Shown: positions 12,060-22,896 of the stretch, piece by piece
How positions within the stretch are numbered: the stretch's first letter is position 1
Layout: each line of letters begins with the position of its first letter
The notes under the pieces: generated by a model
Seen by the model: only the letters and a program-made list of their open reading frames with translations
Database searches by the model: none
Told to the model about the DNA's origin: nothing
NCBI RefSeq assembly: GCF_002575655.3
Contig: NC_053036.3
Coordinates: 197,998,788-198,062,787, forward strand
DNA from: Aegilops tauschii subsp. strangulata
Taxonomy: Eukaryota > Streptophyta > Magnoliopsida > Poales > Poaceae
Reading direction: 5' to 3'
Length of the DNA: 64,000 nucleotides
Made by a program: the position numbers and the translations under genes

Positions 12060-12840
12060 CTAATTTCAGATGAATCTCCTTGCTCAAAGGATCATAGGAT
12101 CTCACGATAATACTGGGCTCTGCATTGCTCTTGTCAGTACCTCTTGCCCTTTGTCAGCATACTTACACTCATTGCTGTTTGATTATGTAGCATCACTGTA
12201 AATGATTGCTTCTTTATCCTTCCTTTGCTTGAAATTATAAGATCTATATTTACTCTTAGATAAATGTAGAATTAACACAATGGTTATGAAGTTTTGGATT
12301 GCTCATGTAAGTACCTGTTGTCATGTACTCTCTCTGTATCGAATTAATTGTTGATCAATTGGATGTATTTAAAACTTAATAGTGCTAGATACATCCATTT
12401 GAGCGACAAGTAATAACGGACGGTGGTGGTATTACTGTACATGCATCGCGAGATAGTTGATTGTCTAGCATTACTCTGCATCTTATCTGCCCTGCCCTCC
12501 ACTTTCTCCAAATTATCATATCTACATTTACTCTTACCAAAATGTTGAATAAAGCCAATGCCACTGCACACGTTGATGTCTGCATTCCTCTTGTCAGTAC
12601 CTTTTGCCTTGTAACGCTGTACTTAATTAATTGCTATTTGATTATGTATCATCAGTCTGCACCTGAGCTTCATTATCCTCTATTTCTTCCAATATTATTT
12701 GATCTATATTTACTCTTTGCAAAATGCAGAATAATGGCAATGCTTATAAAGAATTTTCTTTGGGAATTTATTGAATTATCCTTCCATCAACATGGAGAAG
12801 GGCTTTGTCCAGCCCGTGTTAAGATGTAATGTAAGTTCAT
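12060..12840 (+). repeat. Tandem exon-like repeats (three units of ~200-300 bp)
   Basis: GATCTATATTTACTCTT or TACATTTACTCTT, followed by an AAAATGxxGAATAA-type start and a GTCAGTACCT or GTAAGTACCT donor-like word, recurs near 12250, 12530 and 12715. Each unit also carries GCTxTTTGATTATGTAxCATCA. The pattern is a duplicated exon plus flanking intron. The first interval is lengthened by the Stowaway MITE at 12328-12429. Confidence 0.65.
12328..12429. mobile_element. Stowaway (Mariner-type) MITE
   Basis: 102 bp bounded by TA dinucleotides (12326-12327 and 12430-12431). Decayed TIRs CTCTCTCTGTATCGAATTA and TAATAACGGACGGTGGTGG enclose the typical hairpin arms GGATGTATTT...AGATACATCCATTTGAGCGACAAGTAA. 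It is inserted inside the CACTA-1 exon-repeat array. Confidence 0.85.
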
Positions 12841-13659
12841 CCTTCTCAAGCCTTCAAACTTTGTTCTAGTATAGATTTGGATAGGCATCATTTCCTCCAC
12901 TGCTGTTTACATCTGATTGGATGTTTGCAACAACTACGAGTTTTAAATTGTAGTTGTAAAAACATGTTCCTTATGCAGAACAGATCCATTTATTTGCTTA
13001 TATAATTGTGAAACCTGTTACGTGTCTCCTTGTTTCTCTTTCAGAGTCGTATCTCTTATGCCAGGAAAAACTTTAGGAAAGATAGTGAGCCAAACCATCT
13101 TGAGGACAGCGAGATGACCCCAAGGTCCTGTCTTGATGAAGACAGTGAGTTGAAGCTACTCACCAGCAGGTGTGAGAGAACCTCTGTGCAGTCGCTGCCT
13201 CAATCAGTTCGACTTCTTCAGTCTCAACTTAAAGCGGAAAGGCTTGCTTCAGCTCAGCTCCGACTTGAAGTCAAAGATGTAATCAAGATGTCAGGGGACT
13301 GCCTTGTGCACTATGGTGCCATACAACTAGGGATGAAGCATCTATCGTTGACACAACTGAGGTCTCATCAGCTTGTTCGGCTGCTTGCGGGGCCCGACCT
13401 TGCCAGGTCTAGTGCCTTCTGAAGTGCTCTTAGTTTTGTATATTCTTTTGTCGGCGCGTTTATATGCACTGGTGACGACCTTTGATGCCTAGTGTATGTA
13501 ATCCGCGGTCATGTTGCGCTTTATTATCACCGGTAGCGAACTTTGATTCCCAGTGGATGTAATATGCCGTAATTTCTTTATTATATAGTCTAGGTTTGTT
13601 CTTTGGTTGGTATGCTGTAATTTAGGCTGGAAGGTTCAGTGGATCTCAGTGTTGTCGGT

Positions 13660-14460
13660 CTTCAGGCCGGCCCCTTACTCATATGGGCCAAAACGCGGGC
13701 CTATAATCATCTTCGGCCATTAGCAGGTCTAAACCTATAGTAGTTTCCCGCCTTTAACAGGCCATGGGCTACATATTTACTGTAGTGACACTGGGCCTCC
13801 TACGGGCTGTAGAAACAATGGGCCTTCTACGGTCCGTAGAAACAATGGGCCTTCTACGGGCCGTATGATCGATTGGCCAAACATGGGCCAAAAACAGACC
13901 GCATTATGGCCGTAAACGGGCTAGAGTTGGAGTCGTCCGTTCATGGGCCGACCATAACGGGCCGTCGTTAATAGGCCGTATTTGATGACGCTATGACAAC
14001 GTCCCAACGTATTAACAGGCCACAAACGGGCCGACTGTAACCACTGGCTGAATTTGGCCCACAAGCAGAAAATGGCAGTAACGGGCCGTAAGTAACCGAA
14101 TGCTGGAAATGAGCCCAATAATAAATGGGTCCTAAGAAGGCCGAAAGATAACATGGGCTGCAAACGGCCCAATGGATTAATGGGCCGTTAATGGGTATAA
14201 AGTGATACACTCTTCATTACGGGCCAGTTTCACCACGGGCTGTTAATGGGCCAAGAGTTACAAAGGGCCTCATATGGGCCGAAAGACGTCATGGGCCATA
14301 CATGGGCCGAAACTTAAAATGGGCTAGAATCATATTGGACGGCCCAGATGACGCTACTGGGCCTAATTCGGATAGGTCGTAATGGGCCCTGGGTTAGCGG
14401 GCTGTAAATGGGCTATATGCGAACATGCCGTTAATAGGCTTTCCGTGGGCCGGCCCACCA
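13660..14460 (+). repeat. CACTA-1 subterminal GGGCC/TGGGCC motif array
   Basis: Several dozen GGGCC or GGCCC words in both orientations, mostly as TGGGCC, GGGCCGT or GGCCCAT at 15-30 bp spacing. Local tandem units (TGGGCCTTCTACGGxCCGTA) occur at 13795-13870. CACTA subterminal repeats are known transposase-binding regions. The mirror array in CACTA-2 is at 18350-19050. Confidence 0.75.
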
Positions 14461-14948
14461 CCTTTTGACCAAGTCAAATGGGCCGGCCTTTTCACAGGAA
14501 TGGGCCTCTGTTCAGCCGTGCCACGTGTCGACGTATCATAGGCGCCTTCGGTCTAATGAGTGGATGACATCTATCCCAACGGTGAGCCGACACGTGTTTC
14601 CTCCAGCCAGTGATGATTTTACACGTGGAAAATCCCCATTGGCCGGGGCTGTTAGCGGGTTATCGGATCCAAAACCGGACCCGATAGCTTAACGGTGTTC
14701 CGTTATGGTGGATGCCATGTGTCGGTCACCCTTGACGAAAGCACTTCTGTGACGCGCGATTTATCGTCATGGAAGTGGACACTTCCGTGATGATAATTTT
14801 GGTAATGTCATGGAACACTTCTACGTCAGCACAGGTATGACTATCTTGATTCTGTCATAAAATTGTCATGGATGTACATGCATGACAAAAAGCGCGACCT
14901 ACTGTGACAAACACGTATCATCACATAAGTGTATTTTTTTGTAGTGTT

Positions 14949-15420
14949 GGGCGCTTACAGTCGCGCGAGTGGTGGCCGACGCCGTTGCAGCGGACGCAGA
15001 TGGTCTCATTCGTGCACTTCCTGGAGATATGGTCCGGCTCGCCGCAATTGTAGCAGCAGCCAACGAGCCGGGACGACATTCCTGTGGGCGGAGGCCGCAG
15101 GGACGGGAGCTCCTACACCCGATGGACAGACCGCCCCCCTCCGCGCAGACGGCGGGGAGACGCGCCGGGGTTGGCGACGACTCCTCTGCTCGCGCCACTC
15201 CACATCCCCGCCATGACGCAGGACCGGACCGGAAGGCTGAAGAGGACCCAAGGCAGAGCCCACGGTTGGCGCAGCCCTAGATCTGAGCGGAGACCGCGGG
15301 GGCGCGGACGACGGGGCGGGGGAAGGAGAGCCCAACTCGGAGTAGGAGAGCTGGAGGTGAGACACCATGGAGTGGCCGCCGGCACCGGAGTGGTAGCGGC
15401 GGGGTTTGAGGTGGCCTCCG
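14949..15420 (-). pseudogene. Zinc-knuckle (CCHC) protein gene fragment
   Basis: On the minus strand about 15090-14950 reads a double zinc knuckle: CCYNCGEPDHISRKC, then CVRCNGVGHHSRDC (C-x2-C-x4-H-x4-C twice). The coding sequence stops exactly at the CACTA-1 terminus, just after the second knuckle, so the rest lies elsewhere or is lost. Upstream, the same frame has a TAG at about 15117 and then a Pro/Arg-rich region to about 15385, so the gene is broken or spliced there. CCHC pairs of this type are common in grass DUF4283/LINE-ORF1-like and gag-like proteins. Which one this is cannot be decided. Confidence 0.6.
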
Positions 15421-15576
15421 ATGCCGGGTGGCAGCCGGCGCGGCGTCGCTAGGCAGGGGACGAGAGGGGAGAGTGTCGCTTGATTGATGTCCTCGTTTTC
15501 GAATTATTTGCGTGTACATAACTTCACATGAATGATATGGTAGTCAAAGTTTCGATGTTGAATCTAAGACATGTGT

Positions 15577-17039
15577 TAATGCGATTGTGTGCCCCGAGAG
15601 TTTTGGAGATTGTTGGAGATACAGTGAGGGACTAATGTGTTTGGCATTACACACAGAGAGATTAGGTTGTTCTTAGGAGTTTGATATAAACTCAAAAAAT
15701 TATTATCTGCGCAATGGAGAAGAATGCTAAGCCAATCGATAAGATTGCCATCGAAGGTATTGCGTGACGGAAGTGACCCCAAAAAACTGATAACGCGGTG
15801 CAATTGCTATGGAACTCGGTCGAGATGGTTGACTGCAGCGGAGAAGAAAGAGGACGAAGAAATACGTAGCATTTTCTTTTGTAGCTCTTTTTCTCTTATT
15901 TGAGTCACAAGACCATCGTACTACTAAGAGGGGTCATAGTGTTTCAAAACTTATGTTTATTTGATGCTTAACCGAAACATATCCTAAGTGAGGTGTGCAA
16001 GAAATCTCTTTGTGTTTCGAGACATTTACTTGTGAGCCAGAGAAGATGATCTTCTGGGCTATGAGAGAAATGCTCGAACGAGGAGTCAGCTTTACTTGCT
16101 CCTCAAGTAAAGCTGTCGAGTGCGTTTGAAATTTGACCGTTAGATATGTGTCGGTTGACCATTCGCTGGACCTCGTGTCCTGAATGGTCATTTCCCCCTC
16201 GGGATTGCTCCAACTATAAATAGACACCCTGCACCTTCCGACAAGGTTGGTTGCTTCGTGTGATTTTGACGAGTTGTCATTGCACCCTCTATCCAAATAT
16301 TAGAGTTAATCTACCAAGAGAAAACCCTAGAGACAAAATACTAGATAATGGTTGAGCATCACAAAGATCTTAGTCTAGTACGCTCAGCCTATAACTCTTG
16401 AGAGTTGCTAACTCTCTAGACATTTAGGCGTCAAAGTCTGCAGCAACCAAGAGTCATTACTGTTTGCAAAGACGGTATGTGAAGGTTATGGAGATCGCCC
16501 GAAGTATCTACCTCGAGTAATCGGCACAAGTCGACGAACTTGTTGTTGAGAAGAATAGAACAAAGATAGTTTATCTTTTGTGTCAAATCACAAGTCCCTC
16601 CAACCAGACGAAGCTCATTTGTAGAAGACTTAACTGCTCTAATAAATATCTTGTCTCCATCGAGAACCACTGGAGTCATGTTCGCCTCTGTAATACTTTC
16701 AGTAATTTATCTTATGTAGTGTTTCAGTCATGTGATTTATCTTCTACACTCATAGTAGTTTTGTTTCGATCTCTTGTCTACCTGTTCTGAGTAGTTCTCT
16801 TTCGTAGATTTGTTTCTGCTTATTTTATTTTCCACTTATGTGTACTAAGAGATTTCAAGTTTTGGAAAAAAAATCTTCCATTCACCCCCCCTGCTCGATA
16901 TACTCTCGATCCTATAATTGGTATCATAGAAAGGTACTCCTTGTGTTCGATGGGAGGGACTATCCCTTCTGGAAAGACAAGATGCGGATTATTCCTAATT
17001 CGAGCACTATAAATTTCCTAAAATCCATAAACCCCTAGA
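15577..17039 (+). mobile_element. Copia LTR and start of gag (fragment)
   Basis: The LTR-like stretch has CTATAAATAGACACC at about 16214 as TATA box and ends CACCCCCC...CGATCCTATA near 16916. It is followed by ATTGGTATCATAGAAAGG, resembling the initiator-Met primer binding site TTGGTATCAGAGC with changes. Next comes a Copia-type gag start: VFDGRDYPFWKDKMRI (about 16947-16995), cf. the usual FDGxNYxxWKxxM. It is open for only about 30 residues, and is broken beyond 17038, where a different LTR fragment begins. The overall look is of the Maximus/SIRE group. The left edge is uncertain. Confidence 0.55.
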
Positions 17040-17440
17040 GCAAGAACCAAAACAATTTTATCACCGTCGCAAGCCTCTGTTCTTCTGCGATCCCATCTGG
17101 AGGCCTTCGTTGATAGTTTGCTGGAGGGGGAAACCATTGTGGAGGCAATCTTCATCGACCTTGTGGCATCCACGATGATGTGTGAGTAGTTCTGACAGTA
17201 CCTACGGGTCCATAGAAGTAGCTAGATGGCTCTCTCTATCTATATTTTTGATCTTCAATACAATGATCTCTTCGGAGATCTATTCGATATAATTCTTGTT
17301 GTGTGTTTGTTAGGATCCGATGAATTATGCGTTTATGGTCAGATTATTCAATAAAAGTATTTGAGTCTTTTCTGAGATTTATTATGTTTGATTTTATAGC
17401 CTTGTATTTCTCTCTGATCTATCTATCTATTTTGGCCAAG
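17040..17440 (+). mobile_element. Gypsy LTR fragment related to the Gypsy-A LTR
   Basis: Shares ordered blocks with 21600-21860 inside the Gypsy-A LTR: GATGxGTGAGTAGTTCT, GGGTCCxTAGxxAGTAGCTAGATGGC, CAATACAATGxTCTCTT, GTGTGTTTGTTAGGATC and TATTTGAGTCTTxT. It is diverged and truncated on both sides. Confidence 0.65.
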
Positions 17441-17471
17441 TAGATTACTGACTCTAGTGCAAGTGGAAGAC

Positions 17472-17887
17472 TGTTGGAAATATGCCCTAGAGGCAATAAT
17501 ATTTGTATTATTATATTTCCATATTCATAATTAAATAATTTATTCTATATTATAACTGCTATGATCCTGGAATATGCAACTCAGTGTAAAACTCATATGC
17601 ACGTGTGGAGTAATAAACGGTTAAATAAAAGGTTCCTTGTCTTGCCTCTAGGACTAGTTCAAGTGTTGTTGGTGATCACGTTTTTAGGATCTTAGGATAT
17701 CGTTAAGTATAACGATTCAGTTTTTTCGGATCTTAGGATATCGTTAAGTGTAACGATAGTCCTATAAAAACATTGAGATTGTGACGTTGGAAGGATGGTC
17801 ATATTGAATTGACCCTAACTTGTTTGTTGTGAATTGGATTAATATCGTCAACATTCAATTGTAATAACACGGAGTGTTAACGTGTGA
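17472..17887 (+). mobile_element. Copia LTR fragment of WIS/BARE/Angela type
   Basis: Starts TGTTGGAAATATGCCCTAG, preceded by GTGCAAGTGGAAGAC, the polypurine tract context of this Copia group. It is therefore the start of a 3' LTR in plus orientation. After 416 bp it is interrupted at 17888 by CACTA-2; the remaining LTR is not found. A 29-bp unit GGATCTTAGGATATCGTTAA... is duplicated at about 17687 and 17728. Confidence 0.8.
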
Positions 17888-18915
17888 CACTACAAAAAAA
17901 TACACTTCCGTGATGATATGTGTTTGTCACAGTAGGTCACGTTTTCTGTCATGCATGTACATCCATGACGATTTTATGACAGAATCAAGATAGTCATACC
18001 TGTGTTGTCGTAGAAGTGTTCCATGACATTACCAAAATTATCATCACAGAAGTGTCCACTTCCATGACCATAAATCGCGCTTCATAGAAGTGCTTTCGTC
18101 AAGGGTGACCGACACATGGCATCCACCGTAATGGGTCGCTGTTAAGCTATCGGGTTCCGGTTTGGATCCGATAACCCGTTAACAGCCCGGACCAGTGAGG
18201 ATTTTCCACGTGTAAAATTCTCAATGGCCAGAGGAACCACGTGTCGGCTCACCGTTGCGACAGATGTCATCCACTCATTGGACAGAAGGCGCCTATGATA
18301 TGTCGACACGTGGCACGACCCAACAGAGGCCCATTCTAGTGAAAAGGCCGGCCCGTTTGACTTGGTCAAAAGGTCGCTCGGCCCACGAAAAGCCTGTTAA
18401 CAGCCTGTTCGCATATAGCCCATTTATAGCTCGCTAACTCATGGCCCGTCACGGCCTACCGGAATTTGGCCCAGTAGCGTCATCTGGGTCGTCCAATATG
18501 ATTCCAGACCGTTGTAACTTCCAGCCCATGTATGGCCCATGACGTCTTTCGGCCCATAGGAGGCCCTCTGTAACTCTGGGCCCATTAAAGGCCTGAGATT
18601 AAACTGGCCCATAATGAATAGTGTATCGCTTTATACCCATTAACGGCCCATTATTCCGTCGGCCGTTTCCAGCCCGTGTTAACTTTAGGCCTTCTAAGGG
18701 CTCATTTATTCTTGGGCTCATTTCTACAATTCGGTTAGTTACGGTCCATTACTGGCCTGTTCCGTTTGTGGGCCAAATTCAGCCAGTGGTTACAGTCGGC
18801 CCGTTTGTGGCCCGTTAACCAGTTGGGCTGTTTTCATAGCGTCATCAAATACGACCTATTAACGGCCCATTATGATCCACGAATAGTATGGCCCATGTTT
18901 GGCGAAATGATTATA

Positions 18916-19048
18916 CGGCCCGTAGAAGGCCCATGGATCCTACGGCCCGTAGAAGGCCCATGGATCCTATGGCCGATAGAAGGCCCATGGATCCTACGGC
19001 CGTAGAAGGCCTATGGATCCTACGGCCCATAGGAAGCCCATGGTTACA
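18916..19048 (+). repeat. 27-bp tandem repeat in CACTA-2 subterminal region
   Basis: Five consecutive units related to CGGCCCGTAGAAGGCCCATG followed by GATCCTA start at 18916, 18943, 18970, 18997 (26 bp) and 19023. The first two are identical. The unit contains the palindromic GGCCCATGG core. Confidence 0.85.
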
Positions 19049-19370
19049 ACGATCCGTATGTTGCCATGGTTATTGTGGCCTAGTTACAAAAAATGGGTTA
19101 TTGTGGCCACTAGAAAAACGCGGAAAAAGAACTGCAGTGACTACAAGCAAACAACTAAACAAGACAATAAGGAAATAAATAAGCAAGCAACTAACGCTAG
19201 GCTATTACGTCTATTACACATATTACATCCACTGGGCATCAAAGTTCGCCACCAGTGCAAATATAGGGAACAAAGCAGCATATTACATACACTGGCCGTC
19301 TAAATTGGCCACCAGTGCAAATAAACGCGGCAACAAAACAAGTCCATAACTGAAACAACTTTAGAAGAGC

Positions 19371-21091
19371 TCAAGAAACGTTATCCTGGGTATCCACCAT
19401 GCTGGCAATAAGCTTAGCAAGCTTATTAGCTTTGTCCTGTTTGGTGCTAAAATCCTCCAACGCTTGCTGTTGCACCAGAAAGTATGCATCTGAATGCTCC
19501 AGGGACTTCCGCAGTCCTTTCGCTTCTTGTCGTAGCATAGCTGATCGATGTCTTTCAGCTTGTAGTTGAGACTCAAGAAACCGAACTGATTCAGACAGTG
19601 AGTTTGAATAGCTTGTGCCAGCGGTAGTGGCCAGTAACTCGAACACTAAACCAAGCCAGGACTTTGGGGTTGTCTCACTGTCTTCAAGATAGTTTTCCTT
19701 AGCTGTTTTATCAGCTTTGTTGGAGACCAACAAGGATGTCTCACTATCCTGAACCTTATCTGCATTACTTCCTTTACCATTGCTTAATAAGGCACTCTTC
19801 CCTAATATTCTATCAGCATTCTAAAAGAAGAAACAAGCAGACACATAACAGGTTTAGCATGTACTAGTATATGAAACTCATTTCGGTGAACCAGTTCATT
19901 AGTAAGGTGGACAAGATTAAACTACCAAGTCTTCTATTGCCAAGTAGTACATTATAAAAGCATCAAACAAACATATATCTATGTCCTATGGTCACTGCAT
20001 TGTCTTGTCAAATCAAAATAGAGACATGGTTCAAATCATATCAGTTCAAGACAAAGTAGCACTAAAAGAATACAAAGCGTAGGAAACTACATGGCACAAT
20101 AAGATTTCAGATGGGTACCACGGGTTTACATGTACAACAACACTATTGGTTTTGTTGTGATGCTAGTAATGTGCATGATATGAGAAGTCAACTGTATACA
20201 CAATTGAAATTGAAATCAACAGAGCTACTTATGAGAGCAAACCTGTTAAAGAAACATGCGTACACATACCTATTGTGCCATTGGAGTTTCGATTGGATCC
20301 TTCAATTTAAAAATAAGTTTGTATGAGTAAATACAGTGATACAAGAGCAAAGCAGTATGCACGATAGCAATGGAATCTTAAATGAGAACATTTGTTCTTC
20401 AGGTTTAAGCACTTGTTCTACATGAACAAAGTACAGTAAGACACAAGCATATAGTACTTCAAAATAAAAAATGAGCTCATAGACCTTACCACATTCTTGG
20501 TTTGGGACCAGTACCGAACAAGGCATTCCCGGTCATCGTCCAGCAAATGTGTCTCAGGAGAATGTAAGGGAATTTGATGAGTTTGTTTGCCAGTGAAGTA
20601 CGTTTTCTTCACGTAATTCTGATACTGCCACCAAGCATTCTTGAAGATAGCAGAGGTATTAGCACAAGTTACCTCATCCTGAGTTTCCAAATCGGTCCTT
20701 CTCTATAGAGAAAAATGAGAAAATTTGTTGTATTATAACCATCATGGAGGTAGAATGTATGGGACAAAGCAAAGTAATTGCCATGAATAACATTACTTAC
20801 ACATAACTCCTCGACAAACACCTGCAACTGGCATTTTCCTTCATCTTCAGTATAATATTTCCATGATGGGAAGATACGCATATAAGATTTAACAACATCA
20901 AATGCGATAGATGCTAAACTATGAATGGCTCGTTGTGCTTCCTCCACGGGAATAGGTGTACTAACTGGTGGAGTTGGGGTTCGCCGTGGTAGTACTGGCG
21001 CTTTGGGAACTGGAGTTGCCTTACTAACTGCTCTTGTTTGGGAGCTCTGTGGTGGAGATGGTGTTGTGTCAACAAGAACTGGGTTACTATC
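19371..21091 (-). CDS. CACTA-2 second protein (Transposase_24 / ORF1-like), 5'-truncated
   Basis: Three exons join in phase 0: 21091-20801 (donor GTAAGT), 20702-20490 (acceptor CTCTATAG, donor GTAAGG) and 19820-19371 (acceptor TCTTTTAG, stop at 19371). Exon 1 is Pro/Thr-rich, then EEAQRAIHSLASIAFDVVKSYM. Exon 2 carries NAWWQYQNYVKKTYFTG and RECLVRYWSQTKN, resembling the tryptophan-rich Transposase_24 (Ptta/En/Spm) region. Exon 3 contains LEDSETTPKSW and a heptad coiled coil (SVRFLESQLQAERHRSAMLRQEAKGLRKSL). Family knowledge: this non-catalytic En/Spm protein binds subterminal motifs. No stop or frameshift is visible in these exons, but the start is missing because Gypsy-A inserted into the gene. 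Identification rests on remembered motifs. Confidence 0.6.
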
Positions 21092-22683
21092 TGATACGTC
21101 TCCAACGTATCTATAATTTTTTATTGTTCCATGCTGTTATATTATCAATCTTGGATGTTTTATAATCATTTTATCGTCATTTTATATCATTTTTGGTACT
21201 AACCTATTGACATAGTGCCAACTGCCAGTTGCTGTTTTTTGCATGTTTTTTACATCGCAGGAAATCAACACCAAACGAGTCCAAATGCAGCGAAACTTTT
21301 TGTGGATGTTTTTGGACCAGAAGACAACCAATGGGCCGAAGAAGCACTTGGGGGCTGCTCCGAGGGGAGCACAACCCACCAGGGCACGCTTGGAGGCCCA
21401 TGCGCGTCCTGGTGGGTTGTGCCCACCTCGGGTGCCCCCCGGACCGCCTCTTTACTCTATAAATACCCCAATATTCCAAAAACCCTAGGGGAGTCGACGA
21501 AAATAAATTCTAGTCATCGCAGAGTCCAGAACCACCAGATCCAATGTAGACAGCATCATGGATGGGTTCACCACTTCCATTGGTGCCTCTTCAATGATGC
21601 GTGAGTAGTTCTTTGTAGACCTTCGGGTCCGTAGTTAGTAGCTAGATGGCTTCCTCTCTCTCGTTTGATTCTCAATACAATGGTCTCTTGGAGATCCATA
21701 TGATGTAACTCTTTTTGCGGTGTGTTTGTTAGGATCAGATGAACTTTGAGTTTATGATCAGATCTATCTCTTTTATCCATGAAAGTTATTTGAGTCTTCT
21801 TTGATCTCTTATATGCATGATTGCTTATAGCCTCATATTTCTTCTCCGATATTTGGGTTTTGTTTGGCCAACTTGATCCATTTATCTTGCAATGGGAAGA
21901 GGTGCTTTGTAGTGGGTTCGATCTTACGGTGCTTGATCCCAGTGACAGAAGGGCAACCGACACGTATGTATCGTTGCTACTAAGGATAAAACGACGGGGT
22001 ATATTTCTACATAAATAGATCTTGTCTACATCATGTCATCGTTCTTATTGCATTACTCTATTTCTCCATGAACTTAATACACTAGATGCATGCTGGATAG
22101 CGGTCGATGTGTCGAGTAATAGTAGTAGATGCAGGCATGAGTCGGTCTACTAATCTTGGACGTGATGCCTATGTAATGATCATTGCCTGGATATCGTCAT
22201 GATTATTTGAAGTTCTATCAATTGCCCAACAGTAATTCATTTACCCACCGTTTGCTAGTTTTCTCGAGAGAAGCCACTAGTGAAACCTACGGCCCCCGGG
22301 TCCCTTTCTCATATTATTAGCCTTTGCGATCTATTTTCCGGTGCTTTTATTTTTAGATCTATTAAACCAAAAATACAAAAATACCTTGCTGTAATTTATT
22401 CTTATTTATTTTATTTGGTGTTCGATCTATCAATCTACTACAATTTATTCACGCCCGTTTGCCAACTTCTGTCACTGTTACCCGAAAGGGATTGACAACC
22501 CCTTTAATACATCGGGTTGCGAGTATTTGTTATCTGTGTGCAGGTGTCGTTTATGTATTGTTGCTTGGTTCTCCTACTGGTTCGATAACCTTGGTTTCAT
22601 CACTGAGGGAAATACCTACCATTGCTGTGCTGCATCATCCCTTCCTCTTTGGGAAAATACTGACGTAGCTTCAAGCCGCATCA
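21092..22683 (+). repeat. Gypsy-A 5' LTR
   Basis: About 1.6 kb from TGATACG to ...CCGCATCA, with TATA box CTCTATAAATACCCC at 21455-21469. Upstream of the TATA box is a decayed copy of a long inverted repeat (21372-21425) that is still perfect in the 3' LTR. Confidence 0.8.
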
Positions 22684-22896
22684 AAAGGAATTTCTGGCGT
22701 CATTGCCAGGGAGGATCTTCAACATATACCAGGTTCCTAATCACAAATCTCATCTCCTTGCAATTTACATTATTTGCCATTTGCCTCTCGTTTTCTCTCC
22801 CCCACTTCACAAAAAATTGCCGTTTTTTGTCCTCTTTTTCGTTCGCCGTTTTGTTGCCGGATCTGTTTTTGAGTGCAATCTTGTTGCGTAGTCATC

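Larger units (their letters stand above)
11797..13422 (+). pseudogene. CACTA-1 accessory protein gene (ORF1-type), 3' exons
   Basis: Seen: an exon starts at ATG 11797 with a basic MSKRKR patch and continues to a GTACTG donor near 11981. Short exon-like pieces follow at 12070-12135 and 12543-12593. The last exon runs from 13045 (acceptor TTTCAG) to the stop at 13422. That exon (NHLEDSEMTPRSCLDEDSE... SVRLLQSQLKAERLASAQLRLEV) is clearly homologous to the last exon of the CACTA-2 gene (LEDSETTPKSW... SVRFLESQLQAERHRSAMLRQEA), including a coiled coil. Family knowledge: En/Spm elements encode a catalytic protein plus a second DNA-binding protein. Inference: this belongs to the second class. The middle Transposase_24-like exons of CACTA-2 are not visible here, having been replaced or deleted, so the gene is probably defective. 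Confidence 0.5.
9500..14946 (+). mobile_element. CACTA-1 (DTC) element, right part; left end not found
   Basis: The right terminus is exact. The sequence ends ...TATTTTTTTGTAGTG at 14946, the inverse of a canonical CACTACAAAAAAATA TIR. The 200 bp inside it match, in inverse orientation, the left 200 bp of CACTA-2 starting at 17888. The element contains a plus-strand gene whose last exon ends at 13422, then about 1.2 kb of GGGCC-rich subterminal DNA. No CACTA terminus was found to the left, so the 9500 boundary is a guess based on where the leader-like sequence begins. The base triplet after the terminus is TTG. The element abuts a zinc-knuckle gene remnant, suggesting insertion into it. Confidence 0.7.
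17888..21091 (-). mobile_element. CACTA-2 (DTC) element, truncated by Gypsy-A
   Basis: Begins CACTACAAAAAAATACACTT at 17888, preceded by TGA. The terminal 200 bp nearly match the inverted right end of CACTA-1. A GGCCC-rich subterminal zone follows (18350-19050), then a minus-strand gene (19371-21091). At 21092 a Gypsy LTR begins, so the 5' part of the gene and the other TIR lie beyond that insertion and were lost with the later deletion at 28317. Confidence 0.8.

Noticed and set aside
15084..15452. Plus-strand Arg/Gly-rich frames next to CACTA-1
   Set aside because: The minus strand carries a clear double CCHC zinc knuckle in this interval, so the plus frames are taken as shadows.
18916..19048. 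Possible CRISPR-like direct repeats
   Set aside because: Units are contiguous 27-bp tandem copies without spacers, inside a plant CACTA subterminal region.
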